Source: JAIEPW01 sp964471915
Lineage (GTDB): Bacteria; Acidobacteriota; Terriglobia; Bryobacterales; Bryobacteraceae
Direction of reading: 5' to 3'
Length of the DNA stretch: 64,000 nucleotides
Assembly: GCA_964471915.1 (NCBI GenBank)
Contig: CAYYID010000025.1
Location: forward strand, 1-64,000
Shown here: positions 20,234 to 27,611 of the stretch, one piece after another
Layout: the number at the start of each line of letters is the position of its first letter
How positions within the stretch are numbered: the first letter of the stretch is position 1
Position numbers and translations under genes: made by a program
The notes under the pieces: generated by a model
Databases searched by the model: none
Told to the model about the DNA's origin: nothing
The model's input: the letters and a program-made list of their open reading frames with translations, nothing else

Positions 20234-21010
20234 TCAGGGAAGCTCGAAATCCAGCAGTACGATGTAGGCGGCGAGGATCAGATAGGCGCTGTAGTACGCA
20301 TCCGCGTGAATGTTGCGCAACTGGTCGAAACCACGGTTCAATGTCTCCGCGGCTCTTGGCGTCAGCGAGTGGAACAGGATCCGCGGGATCCGGGCGCCGT
20401 CGTAATACAGGCCGTGGCGCGGGTATCTCCCTTCCAGCGCAACTCCGGGCAGTTCGATGCCGCTCTCTTTGACCAGGCGGCGAACCCGCGCGACCAGATC
20501 TTCGCTCGAGTCCTGCCGCCACACCGACAGCGGCCCGGCGCCGAGGGCCGCCAGATCGATCGCGGCCACGGGAGCCGGTGACGCCGTCGCCCACTTGCGG
20601 ACGTTCTCCCGGAACTGCTGCTGGCCTGGTGCGGCGAGCACCAGCGCGTGCCGGAACCGCGTCGCCAGAAAACTCTGGCAGAGGTTGGCCAGCATCGCCA
20701 GCCCGGACCAGTTGTCCACGACCCCTTGCGTATGAATGTGTGCGACCACCAGGATCGGCGGAGCGCCCGGCGAGCCCAGCTGGGCCTCGAAATCCGGCGG
20801 GCGCTTGCGGTCCCGCGATGGGAACTCCTCCGGCGGACAGCCCGCCTCGGTGAGCATGCGCTGGAAGGCGGCGGGCCGCTGCTTCTCTTCCGTCGGCATC
20901 TCGCGGAGCCGTCCCATCACCTTTTCCGGCACCAGTTTCTCGTAGGTGAGATTGTCCGCGGCGAGAAGGGGTCCGAGTGCGGCCCAGGCAAGGATGGCGA
21001 TACTTCGCAT
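20234..21010 (-). CDS. M28-like peptidase homologue, exported (paralogue 1)
   Basis: 258 residues with a signal peptide (MRSIAILAWAALGPLLAADN). The block PPILVVAHIHTQGVVDNWSG aligns with the zinc-site region of M28 aminopeptidases, where GAHYDS...GAxDNxSG is usual: the first His and the second Asp are kept, but Asp of HxD is His here. The region that normally holds the catalytic Glu pair reads APGQQQFREN. Activity is thus doubtful. ATG 21010 has GAGG upstream and a TAGAAT -10. About half its residues match the next gene upstream, so the pair is a tandem duplication. Confidence 0.65.
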   Translation of the reverse strand: MRSIAILAWAALGPLLAADNLTYEKLVPEKVMGRLREMPTEEKQRPAAFQRMLTEAGCPPEEFPSRDRKRPPDFEAQLGSPGAPPILVVAHIHTQGVVDNWSGLAMLANLCQSFLATRFRHALVLAAPGQQQFRENVRKWATASPAPVAAIDLAALGAGPLSVWRQDSSEDLVARVRRLVKESGIELPGVALEGRYPRHGLYYDGARIPRILFHSLTPRAAETLNRGFDQLRNIHADAYYSAYLILAAYIVLLDFELP

Positions 21011-21068
21011 GACAACCTCGGGCTCCATTCTAAGCCGACGGTGGATCACAATGGACCCGCGCGGGTGC

Positions 21069-21292
21069 AAAAACCAGGGACAGTTCCGGGTTTTCCAGTT
21101 TCTTGGCGCCGGAGGCTTACGGTTAAGTCGTTAACAGATTGTGGCTTACCTCCCGCCGGGCAACCAGGGCGCCCGCTGGCGCGCCGATCCTCGCGACCCG
21201 GCGGCAATCGGATTGCGCTTGGGGTGCGGGCTCCGATGCGGCCGGAAGATCGCTCCCCGAAACTGGATAATCGGGAACTGTCCCTGGTTTCG
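21069..21292. mobile_element. MITE-like inverted-repeat element, copy 2
   Basis: Same family as copy 1: left end AAACCAGGGACAGTTCCGGG, right end reverse complement of CGAAACCAGGGACAGTTCCC, both followed inward by CCAGTTTC. The inner 70 nt on the left resemble copy 1 (GGCGCCGGAGGCTTACGGTT here). 224 bp, non-coding, between the two M28-like genes. It accounts for most of the gene-free interval 21011-21326. Confidence 0.75.
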
Positions 21293-21326
21293 TCCTAGGC
21301 CGATGTTGGCCCGGGGCGGTACGATC

Positions 21327-22097
21327 TCACGGCAACTCCAGGTCCAGTTGCAGCAGGAACGTGGCCAACATCACATACGCATTGTAGTAATGCGCCGGGA
21401 CCACGTTACGGATCTGCTCCAACCCCTTCTCCAGCCGCTTCGGCATCTCCGGACCGAAAGAATGAAACAACATCACCGGGATCCCGCCGCGCTGGAAATG
21501 GCTCGCGTGCGGCAGCGCCAGCCAGCCGACGTCCGCCGGCGGCACCGGGACGCCGGTGGCCTTCTCGGCGCCCCGCAGCGCTCGCAGTAACCCCTGGGTC
21601 CCCGGACCCCGGGAAAACGCCGCCGCCGTCAGCCCCAGCACCGCGAGATCCACCGCCGCCAGCGGCTTATCCGAACCCGCGGCCCACCGCCGCACATACT
21701 CCTCGTAGTTTCCCGGCGACGCGAGCACGAACCGGTGGCGGAACCGTGTTTCGCGAAAGCTGCGGCACAGGCTGGCGAGCATGGCGAGGCCGGTCCAGTT
21801 GTCCGCCACGCCGTTCGGATGCGCGTGCGCGATCACCAGCACCGGCCGCGCGTCCGCCGGTCCGAGCGCCGCCTCGAACTCCGGTGGATAGCGCTTGTCG
21901 GCGGAAGGACGCTCCGCCGGCGGACACCCTGCCTCGGTCAGCATCTGGCGAAACGCCGCGGGACGGTCGCGCGCCGCTGCCGGCATCTGGCGCACGCGCT
22001 CCAGCACGGCGGGCAGCGGCTGCCGCTCATACGCCAGCTTGTTCTGAGCGAGCGGCGCCGCCAGCGCGGCTGCGATGGTCAACGCGAGGCCTAACAT
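21327..22097 (-). CDS. M28-like peptidase homologue, exported (paralogue 2)
   Basis: 256 residues with a signal peptide (MLGLALTIAAALAAPLAQ). Parallel to paralogue 1: RPVLVIAHAHPNGVADNWTG keeps the His and the DN of the M28 zinc site, and SPGNYEEYVRRWA stands where the catalytic Glu pair would be. Both proteins end in LLQLDLELP or VLLDFELP. ATG 22097 is chosen over ATG 22115 because GAGGG lies 5 nt upstream of it and a TACAAT -10 lies before that. Confidence 0.65.
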   Translation of the reverse strand: MLGLALTIAAALAAPLAQNKLAYERQPLPAVLERVRQMPAAARDRPAAFRQMLTEAGCPPAERPSADKRYPPEFEAALGPADARPVLVIAHAHPNGVADNWTGLAMLASLCRSFRETRFRHRFVLASPGNYEEYVRRWAAGSDKPLAAVDLAVLGLTAAAFSRGPGTQGLLRALRGAEKATGVPVPPADVGWLALPHASHFQRGGIPVMLFHSFGPEMPKRLEKGLEQIRNVVPAHYYNAYVMLATFLLQLDLELP

Positions 22098-22221
22098 CCG
22101 CACCCTCGGGATCATTGTAGCCGCGTGCAGGTGAGAAAAGTCCGCGCGCGTGAGCCGGATCGCGCCGGATTCGCGCGTCCTGCTCCGTGACCGTTCTGGT
22201 CAACCGTACTCGGGAGGGCGC

Positions 22222-23703
22222 ATGCATCGTCTGCACTCCGTCTTAATCGGTCTAGCCTCGCTGGCCGCGCCGCTGCTTTGGGCGCAGGATCCGGCGCGTG
22301 CCGTCCGCAACAATCCGGGCTTTGCCGCCAACACGATCGCCCGTGGCGACCGCGGCGCCTCGCCCGAAGTCGACCTCGGGTTCTCCTTCAACTTCTACGG
22401 GACGCAACGCAGCCGCGTCTTCGTGAACATCGACGGCAACCTCAGCTTCGGCCAGAACGCGGCCTATGCGAACTCCAGCCTCCGCGCCATCACGCCGCCG
22501 ATGATCGCGCCGTACTGGGCCGACGTCTCCACCGCCGAAGCGGGCTCCGGGCAGGTCACCTGGGGCCGCGACACCGTGGACGGACGTCCGGCGTTCGGCG
22601 CCAACTACATTAATGTCGGCTCGTCCGGCATGCCCGGCGTTCGTAACAGTTTTCAGGTGGTCCTCATCGACCGCTCCGACACCGGGGCGGGGAACGCGGA
22701 CGTGGAGTTCAACTACGACTCGATCCAGTGGGAGTGCGGCTTGTTCGGGCAGATCTGCCAGAACGGGCGCATCGTCAACTCCACCGGACCCGCGGTGGCG
22801 GCGCGCGCCGGCATGTCCGGCGGCACGCTCCCGACCTCGTTCATGATCGACGGATCCTTCGCGCCGGGGTCGTTTCTCGACGGCACCGTGAATCCGCTGG
22901 TCCGGCGCTCGCTGAACTCCACCGTCCCCGGGCGGCTGGTGTTCCGGATCCGCGGCGGCGAAGTGATCGACGGTCTGAATCCGAAGCCGCGGAGCGCGGT
23001 GCAGGCCGCCAGCAATGGCCCGCAGTTCACGCCAAGCTCTTACTTCACCATCTACGGCGACGGCTTCACCACCTCGACGCTGCTGTGGGACAACTTCATT
23101 CCCGATGGCCGGACGCTGCCGCGCCAGCTCGGCGGCGTGCGCGTACAGATCGGCCAGCAGCAGGATTGCTACGTCTACTTCGTCAGCCCCGGCCAGATCA
23201 ACGTGCTCGCGCCTCCAGGCAATTACACCGGAACGCAGACCGTGACGGTGATCACCGAGAGCGAATCCCGCACGTTGACCGCCAACGTGGCTCCCGTGGC
23301 GCCCGGTTTCTTCAGCTACGTACTGAACGGCCGCTCGTATCCGGCGACGCTGTTCGCCGGCACCGGGACGCTGGTGGCCTCTCCCGCGGCGGTGCCGGGC
23401 GCGCGCGCCGCGCGCAGCGGGGACCTGCTCAGCTTCTTCGCCACCGGGCTGGGCGCAACCGCGGCGCCGGTGCCCGCCGGACAGGTGCTCACCCAGGTGC
23501 TGAACATCGACAACCTGTCGCGCGTGCGCATCACCATCGACGGCTTGCCCGCCGAGGTCCTGTTCGCGGGCATGACCTTCACCGGCGTGTTCCAGATCAA
23601 CGTCCGCGCCCCGGCAAACCTGCGGGCGGGCGATCTGCCCGTGGTGCTGGAGGTGAGCGGGATCCGCGCGCCCCAGGAGTCCGTGCTCACGTTCGGCCAG
23701 TAA
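22222..23703 (+). CDS. Secreted nidogen-like protein with Solibacter C-terminal domain (TIGR03437)
   Basis: 493 residues, signal peptide (MHRLHSVLIGLASLAAPLLW). The N-terminal half resembles a NIDO domain: LGFSFNFYGTQRSRVFVNID, GNLSFGQ, PPMIAPYWADVST and NSFQVVLIDRSD. The C-terminal half fits the Solibacter-type domain TIGR03437, with FTIYGDGFT, YFVSPGQINVLAP, LLSFFATGLGATAAPVPAG and VFQINVRAPANLRAGD. Both parts are extracellular adhesion-like folds; a binding or matrix role is inferred. GGGAGGG before ATG 22222 fixes the start. Confidence 0.85.
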   Translation: MHRLHSVLIGLASLAAPLLWAQDPARAVRNNPGFAANTIARGDRGASPEVDLGFSFNFYGTQRSRVFVNIDGNLSFGQNAAYANSSLRAITPPMIAPYWADVSTAEAGSGQVTWGRDTVDGRPAFGANYINVGSSGMPGVRNSFQVVLIDRSDTGAGNADVEFNYDSIQWECGLFGQICQNGRIVNSTGPAVAARAGMSGGTLPTSFMIDGSFAPGSFLDGTVNPLVRRSLNSTVPGRLVFRIRGGEVIDGLNPKPRSAVQAASNGPQFTPSSYFTIYGDGFTTSTLLWDNFIPDGRTLPRQLGGVRVQIGQQQDCYVYFVSPGQINVLAPPGNYTGTQTVTVITESESRTLTANVAPVAPGFFSYVLNGRSYPATLFAGTGTLVASPAAVPGARAARSGDLLSFFATGLGATAAPVPAGQVLTQVLNIDNLSRVRITIDGLPAEVLFAGMTFTGVFQINVRAPANLRAGDLPVVLEVSGIRAPQESVLTFGQ

Positions 23704-23749
23704 CGGCAGGCGCGGGAACCCGGCGGGCTGCTCCGGAGTCAGAGGGGGC

Positions 23750-24298
23750 ATGAAATGCGTTCCGCTCTTCCTGCTCGCCACCGGCCTGTGGGGAGCCTGC
23801 CGGCCTCTCCTGGTTCCGGAAGCGCTCTACCACTCGGACCAAGCGTTCGTCGGGACCGTGCTGGCGGTGCATCGCTATCCGCCCCAGGGATGGCGCGGCT
23901 GCGAACGCCTGGCGATCGAGTTCGCGGTGTCCCGGGTTGTCAAAGGCACGGTACCGCCGCGACACACGATTTTCACCTGGGAGAACTGCTACTGCATGAT
24001 GGGTGTCGACACGCGGAACGAATTCGCCGCCGGTCACGAGGTCGCCGTGTTCGCCAGGGCGAGGAAAGCCGCTGCGTGGCTGCAGGACCCCCGGCCGCCG
24101 GGCTGGCCGCTCCGCGACTCCGATACCATTTATGAAACGCACGAGTGCAGCGGCAACTTCATCGTCCGGGACAATCCCGGCCAAACCGCGCTGCTCTCGC
24201 TCGCTCCCCTGCTCGGAACCCGGCCGATTGCGAGTATCTCCGAGCCGGTTGTCCGCCTTCACTACAAGGTGCGCGAAGCCCTGGGCCTGTTTCCTTGA
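23750..24298 (+). CDS. Small secreted cysteine-rich protein, possibly NTR/TIMP-like
   Basis: 182 residues with a short signal peptide (MKCVPLFLLATGLWGA). The order SDQAFVGTVLAV, FAVSRVVKGTVPP, ENCYCM, EFAAGHEVAVFA and THECSGN recalls bacterial TIMP/NTR-like proteins, which show a similar run of vFxGkV, VkG, CG, F..G and C.gt. The similarity is by eye only, so the call is tentative. The start has AGAGGGGGC just upstream. No neighbour explains its function. Confidence 0.5.
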   Translation: MKCVPLFLLATGLWGACRPLLVPEALYHSDQAFVGTVLAVHRYPPQGWRGCERLAIEFAVSRVVKGTVPPRHTIFTWENCYCMMGVDTRNEFAAGHEVAVFARARKAAAWLQDPRPPGWPLRDSDTIYETHECSGNFIVRDNPGQTALLSLAPLLGTRPIASISEPVVRLHYKVREALGLFP

Positions 24299-24337
24299 AC
24301 TCCGGCGGGAGGTACGCTGATACCGAAGTGCGCACCT

Positions 24338-24430
24338 TGCCATCGCGGCGTCGCGGAAGTCGGCATCTACGTCGCCGCCGCCACGCGCGACGCGGGCCTC
24401 GGGCGGGCGCTACTCGATGCGCTGGCCGCC
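24338..24430 (+). pseudogene. Fragment of a GNAT acetyltransferase gene
   Basis: In one plus-strand frame this reads CHRGVAEVGIYVAAATRDAG and continues GLGRALLDALAA. It matches residues about 74-105 of the complete GNAT gene at 25147-25623 (CYRGVAEVSIYVAAAARGAG...), which includes the acetyl-CoA binding loop. There is no start codon or rest of the gene, so it is a remnant of a duplication. Its right end runs into the 3' end of the gene at 24410-25054 and supplies that gene's stop codon. Confidence 0.75.
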
Positions 24431-25054
24431 GGGACGCAGCGCCACGCGATCGCCTTGCAGCCGCAGTCGAAACTTCAACTCGCCGCCCGACGGACAGCAG
24501 TTGGGGTCCTCGGGTGCGGCCAGCGCCGCTGTCGCGGTCATGGTGTTCCAGTCGATCCGCGACAACTGGTGCAGGCGGTATCGGGCGGGCGCCTTCACGT
24601 CCCGCACCCACGACGTCGTGTCCACGGTCCGCAGTCCGGACGTCTCCACCAGCCAGGCCTGGTCATCCGTGATAGCGCCCGTCCCGTGGATCCGCACGGG
24701 AACCACCAGGACTATTGCCTCGCCCGAGCGGTAGGCGCGCGGCGGTCCGTCAATCCAACCGTCTCCCGGCAGGTGCGACCACAGGAGTTCCGCGCGACCC
24801 GCCCCGGAGCGCAGCCGCCAGATCTGAACATACGTCGCCGCGTCCGCGGGAAGGTAATCCGGCGCCGGGCGCACCCGGGCCAGCACTGCATGGTAAGTCG
24901 AGGCGCCTCGCGAGGCCACTACGGCCAGTGAAATGGGGCGGCAGGCCTGGATCTCCGGGGCGTCCTCCGCGGGCAGCACGCACTCTCGCCGCAACTGGTC
25001 GATTCCGGCCTGGGGATTGGCGAACAGGAGCGACAAGAGTAGGGCCGGATGCAT
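24410..25054 (-). CDS. Secreted protein of unknown function, 214 aa
   Basis: A signal-like N-terminus (MHPALLLSLLFANPQAG) and a mainly beta body with YVQIWRLRSGAGRAELLWSH and VVPVRIHGTGAITDDQAWLV. Two adjacent cysteines occur in PNCCPSGGELKF. I recognise no family. The last residues, GGQRIE before the TAG, are read from the antisense of the GNAT fragment at 24338-24430, so the natural C-terminus may have been replaced. No Shine-Dalgarno sequence is obvious before ATG 25054. Confidence 0.6.
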   Translation of the reverse strand: MHPALLLSLLFANPQAGIDQLRRECVLPAEDAPEIQACRPISLAVVASRGASTYHAVLARVRPAPDYLPADAATYVQIWRLRSGAGRAELLWSHLPGDGWIDGPPRAYRSGEAIVLVVPVRIHGTGAITDDQAWLVETSGLRTVDTTSWVRDVKAPARYRLHQLSRIDWNTMTATAALAAPEDPNCCPSGGELKFRLRLQGDRVALRPGGQRIE

Positions 25055-25130
25055 TTCCGTTCTGGATGTTCGGCCGGATCCACCCCGGCCGTTAGTCCGG
25101 TGGGGCGGATGGCCGGGTTCCGTGGGCCGC

Positions 25131-25136
25131 TACAAT
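25131..25136 (+). promoter_or_regulatory. -10 hexamer TACAAT of the GNAT gene
   Basis: TACAAT lies 10 nt before GTG 25147, which leaves room for only a 3-5-nt leader. Confidence 0.45.
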
Positions 25137-25146
25137 AGCTCGCGGG

Positions 25147-25623
25147 GTGACCATCGAGACCATGACGCCCGCGGACTGGCCCGCGGTGTGTGACATCTTC
25201 CGCGAGGGTATGGCGACCGGCGTCGCGAGCTTCGAAACCGAAGTCCCCGAGTGGGAACGGTGGGACGCCTCGCACCTCGCCGAGCCGCGCCTGGTCGCCC
25301 GCCGCGGCAGCGCAGTGGTGGCGTGGGCGGCGCTCAGTCCGGTCTCGGCGCGCTGGTGTTATCGCGGCGTGGCCGAAGTCAGCATTTACGTCGCCGCCGC
25401 CGCGCGCGGCGCGGGCCTGGGTCGGGCGCTGCTCGAGGCGCTGGCCGCCTCCTCCGAACGCGCGGGCCTGTGGACCCTGCAGGCGACCGTCTTCGCGGAC
25501 AACACGGCGTCGCTCGCGCTGCATGCGCGGTGCGGGTTCCGCGTGGTGGGCCGGCGCGAGCGCATCGCGGAGCGCGACGGAGTGTGGCGCGACACCGTGC
25601 TGCTGGAACGCCGCCGCTCCTGA
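25147..25623 (+). CDS. GNAT N-acetyltransferase, phosphinothricin-acetyltransferase-like
   Basis: 158 residues of the GNAT family. The pattern MTPADWPAVCDIFREGMATG, FETEVPEWERWD, GVAEVSIYVAAAARGAGLGR (acetyl-CoA loop), LQATVFADNTASLALHARCG and GVWRDTVLLER is that of phosphinothricin/methionine-sulfone acetyltransferases (PAT/YncA type), which acetylate the amine of small amino-acid-like compounds. The actual substrate is unknown. Start GTG 25147. A partial copy lies 0.7 kb upstream. Confidence 0.85.
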   Translation: MTIETMTPADWPAVCDIFREGMATGVASFETEVPEWERWDASHLAEPRLVARRGSAVVAWAALSPVSARWCYRGVAEVSIYVAAAARGAGLGRALLEALAASSERAGLWTLQATVFADNTASLALHARCGFRVVGRRERIAERDGVWRDTVLLERRRS

Positions 25624-25631
25624 AGTGCCGG

Positions 25632-26009
25632 TCAGTTACCGGTGAACTGCGTCAGCAGGAACGAAACCGCGGGACTCGCCTGGATCTCGTGCGGCACGTT
25701 CGGCTCCAGCGTCACCAGCACGCCGGGCTCCAGCGCGACGGCCTCGCGCTCGTCGCCCACGAACAGCGTGCCCTTTCCGGCGAGGCCCTGGATCGTGATC
25801 GGCACCGGCGCGGTGTGCTTGGCCAGCACGGCTCCGTTGCGCAGCGTGATCTGGATCAGCTTCCGGCGCGGCCCTTCGAACAGCAGGTCCACCTGGCGGT
25901 CCTTGCCTTCGGGAATCGTGGTCTGCAGCGGGATGCGTTTCATGGAAGCGGCGACGGTGGAGGAGGCAGCCAGCAACAAGGCTAGCGCGATTCGAGCGAC
26001 ATTCTTCAT
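25632..26009 (-). CDS. Exported small cupin protein
   Basis: 125 residues: signal peptide (MKNVARIALALLLAASSTVA) and a single cupin-like barrel, with LAKHTAPVPITIQGLAGKG as the first motif region and LEPGVLVTLEPNVPHEIQAS as the second (VPHEI with its His). Metal ligands of the first motif are reduced to one His, so binding of metal is uncertain. ATG 26009 is chosen for the signal peptide; ATG 26072 in frame would disrupt it. Three operator-like decamers lie 36-77 nt upstream. Its 3' end is 8 nt from the convergent GNAT gene. Confidence 0.75.
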   Translation of the reverse strand: MKNVARIALALLLAASSTVAASMKRIPLQTTIPEGKDRQVDLLFEGPRRKLIQITLRNGAVLAKHTAPVPITIQGLAGKGTLFVGDEREAVALEPGVLVTLEPNVPHEIQASPAVSFLLTQFTGN

Positions 26010-26044
26010 GAGCGGGTGCCCGAAGTATTTCTCAAGAGGAAAAT

Positions 26045-26086
26045 GAACACGTTCAATAATGAACTTGTTCATTTTCGAACACGTTC
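26045..26086. promoter_or_regulatory. Triple GAACNNGTTC operator array
   Basis: Three dyads, GAACACGTTC at 26045-26054, GAACTTGTTC at 26061-26070 and GAACACGTTC at 26077-26086, are placed at exact 16-bp intervals. They lie 36-77 bp upstream of the cupin start codon on the minus strand, in the 130-bp intergenic region before the PEP-CTERM gene. Spacing and symmetry suggest cooperative binding of a dimeric regulator. I do not know the regulator. Confidence 0.7.
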
Positions 26087-26139
26087 CAAAAAACTGCCCT
26101 CTTGACCAGGCGGCCCACGGCGAAGCGCGCTGCCAAGCG

Positions 26140-26724
26140 CTAATGGTTCCGCCTGCGCCGGCGGTGGAGCGCACCCAACGCGAGGAGCCCCAGCGCTCCC
26201 AGCGCCAGGCTCGACGGCTCTGGAACCGTCGGATCGTCCGGAGGCAGCGGCGGCACCAGCACCACGATGGCGTGCGCCATGGTGTCCCAGTTGCCGTTCC
26301 ACGGCCCGGAGTACCAGACCAGGCCCGGCATCAGCGAAGGCACGTTCATGCCGAGGATGATCACCTGCCCGGTGGCGGTGAGCGGCACCACCAACTGCGA
26401 GCCGGGTTCCTTGCCTATGGAATAGGTTTGATAATTGACTGTAATCTCATGAGAACTAACGGCTTCGATGACCTGAATCAGCATGGAGTTGGCCGTGAAG
26501 CTCACCCAGCCCACCCAGTCGTTGAAGTCCCGGTCCGAGCCCTGGGCGATGGTTCCCACCCGGTCTTCGAAGGCTACGAACCACTTCGTGTTCGGGTTGG
26601 CGTAGAGATGCGCGCCGAGGCCCGGCGTCGACGGATCGATCGCCTGACCCTCGACCAATACGGGGATGGGACCTGCCCACCCGAGGATCGCGGTGACGAT
26701 CACGGATAATATGATGCGTTCCAT
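26140..26724 (-). CDS. PEP-CTERM sorting-domain protein (paralogue 1)
   Basis: 194 residues: signal peptide (MERIILSVIVTAILGWAGPI), a beta-rich extracellular domain with FEDRVGTIAQGSDRDFNDWV resembling Ca-binding DUF4114-type domains (FED...DFND), and a C-terminal PEP-CTERM tripartite tail: VPEPSS, a hydrophobic helix and RRRRR. PEP-CTERM proteins are cut by an exosortase and delivered to the envelope; no exosortase gene is in this window. It is a close paralogue of the neighbouring gene. Confidence 0.85.
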   Translation of the reverse strand: MERIILSVIVTAILGWAGPIPVLVEGQAIDPSTPGLGAHLYANPNTKWFVAFEDRVGTIAQGSDRDFNDWVGWVSFTANSMLIQVIEAVSSHEITVNYQTYSIGKEPGSQLVVPLTATGQVIILGMNVPSLMPGLVWYSGPWNGNWDTMAHAIVVLVPPLPPDDPTVPEPSSLALGALGLLALGALHRRRRRNH

Positions 26725-26788
26725 AAGATCTACCGACCCCCGCTACCAGTGTCGGGCAAAACCAGGCGGGGTGTAAGTACTACGAAGG

Positions 26789-26805
26789 TACCAGGGGTCC
26801 TGGTA
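26789..26805. promoter_or_regulatory. Inverted repeat upstream of PEP-CTERM paralogue 1
   Basis: TACCAGG and CCTGGTA arms separated by 3 nt, with an outer partial dyad GTAAGTAC (26773-26780) and GCACTTAC (26815-26822) in the 198-bp gap between the two PEP-CTERM genes. It could be an operator or an mRNA hairpin 65-80 nt before the gene on the minus strand. The rest of the gap shows nothing recognisable. Confidence 0.35.
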
Positions 26806-26922
26806 TCGCCCTAGCACTTACTTCTGGTCGCGGAGGACCTTAGAGTCGGACTAAGGCCCCTCCTGATCCGTAAGGCGATGCCGGAGCGGTAGAGCTGTCA
26901 GGGATTTGCGGAGGAGGGAAGG

Positions 26923-27498
26923 TCAGCGGCGCCGGCGACGGCGCGCCTGGAGGGCCAGCAGGCCCAAACCGCCCAGCAGGAGTCCCGCCGTGGCCGGTTC
27001 CGGGTTGGCGATCGGTTCGTCACCGGGCGCTCCGGAGGCGCCCGAGGAGCCCGCCGACGTAAGCTGCACAATGGCGTGGGGTTTTCCGTCGGAGTTGACC
27101 CCCAGGCCGGAGTACCAGAAGAGGTAGAGATTGACCGTAGGGACCCAGAAGGACAGGGTGATCGGCTGGCCGTTGGCGTCGAGCGGGATGGTCATGCTGG
27201 ACCCGGGCGTCTGCCCCACGAAGGAGCTTCCGTAGGAGACCCAGACGTTGTGCGCCGTGGTGGCGCTGACGGCCAGGATCGTCATGCTGGTATTGGTGAA
27301 CGACACCCAGCCGACCCAATCGTTGAAGTCGTCGTCCCAGGTGTCCTCGAAGGCGACCCACCACACGGAGCCGGGCACCGCGTACACGGTTCCGCCGAGG
27401 CCGGGCGTATTCGACGGCACGGCCTGACCCTCATTGAGGATGGTGCCGGCGGCGGCGAGCGTCGCGGACAGCAGCAGGGTGGTGAGCGCGCGTTTCAT
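26923..27498 (-). CDS. PEP-CTERM sorting-domain protein (paralogue 2)
   Basis: 191 residues: signal peptide (MKRALTTLLLSATLAAAG), domain with FEDTWDDDFNDWVGWVSFTN, and a C-terminal NPEPATAGLLLGGLGLLAL followed by RRRRR. Same architecture as paralogue 1, with most of the extracellular domain alignable (NTPGLGGTVYA vs STPGLGAHLYA; DWVGWVSFT in both). ATG 27498 is used; the longer in-frame start at 27531 would precede the signal peptide without reason. Confidence 0.85.
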   Translation of the reverse strand: MKRALTTLLLSATLAAAGTILNEGQAVPSNTPGLGGTVYAVPGSVWWVAFEDTWDDDFNDWVGWVSFTNTSMTILAVSATTAHNVWVSYGSSFVGQTPGSSMTIPLDANGQPITLSFWVPTVNLYLFWYSGLGVNSDGKPHAIVQLTSAGSSGASGAPGDEPIANPEPATAGLLLGGLGLLALQARRRRRR

Positions 27499-27611
27499 TT
27501 GGCTCTCGGTCCACTGCCAGAGTAAACCCAACGGGATAAATGGGCTTCCGGGTAGAGTGCTACAACCGGGCGATTTGCCGCACTAGGGCGCGAGGCGGTT
27601 CGCCTTAGACG

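Noticed and set aside
26045..26086. LexA/SOS boxes
   Set aside because: Gram-positive-type LexA sites are GAAC-N4-GTTC; here the spacer is 2 nt in all three copies, and the downstream gene is a cupin, not an SOS gene.
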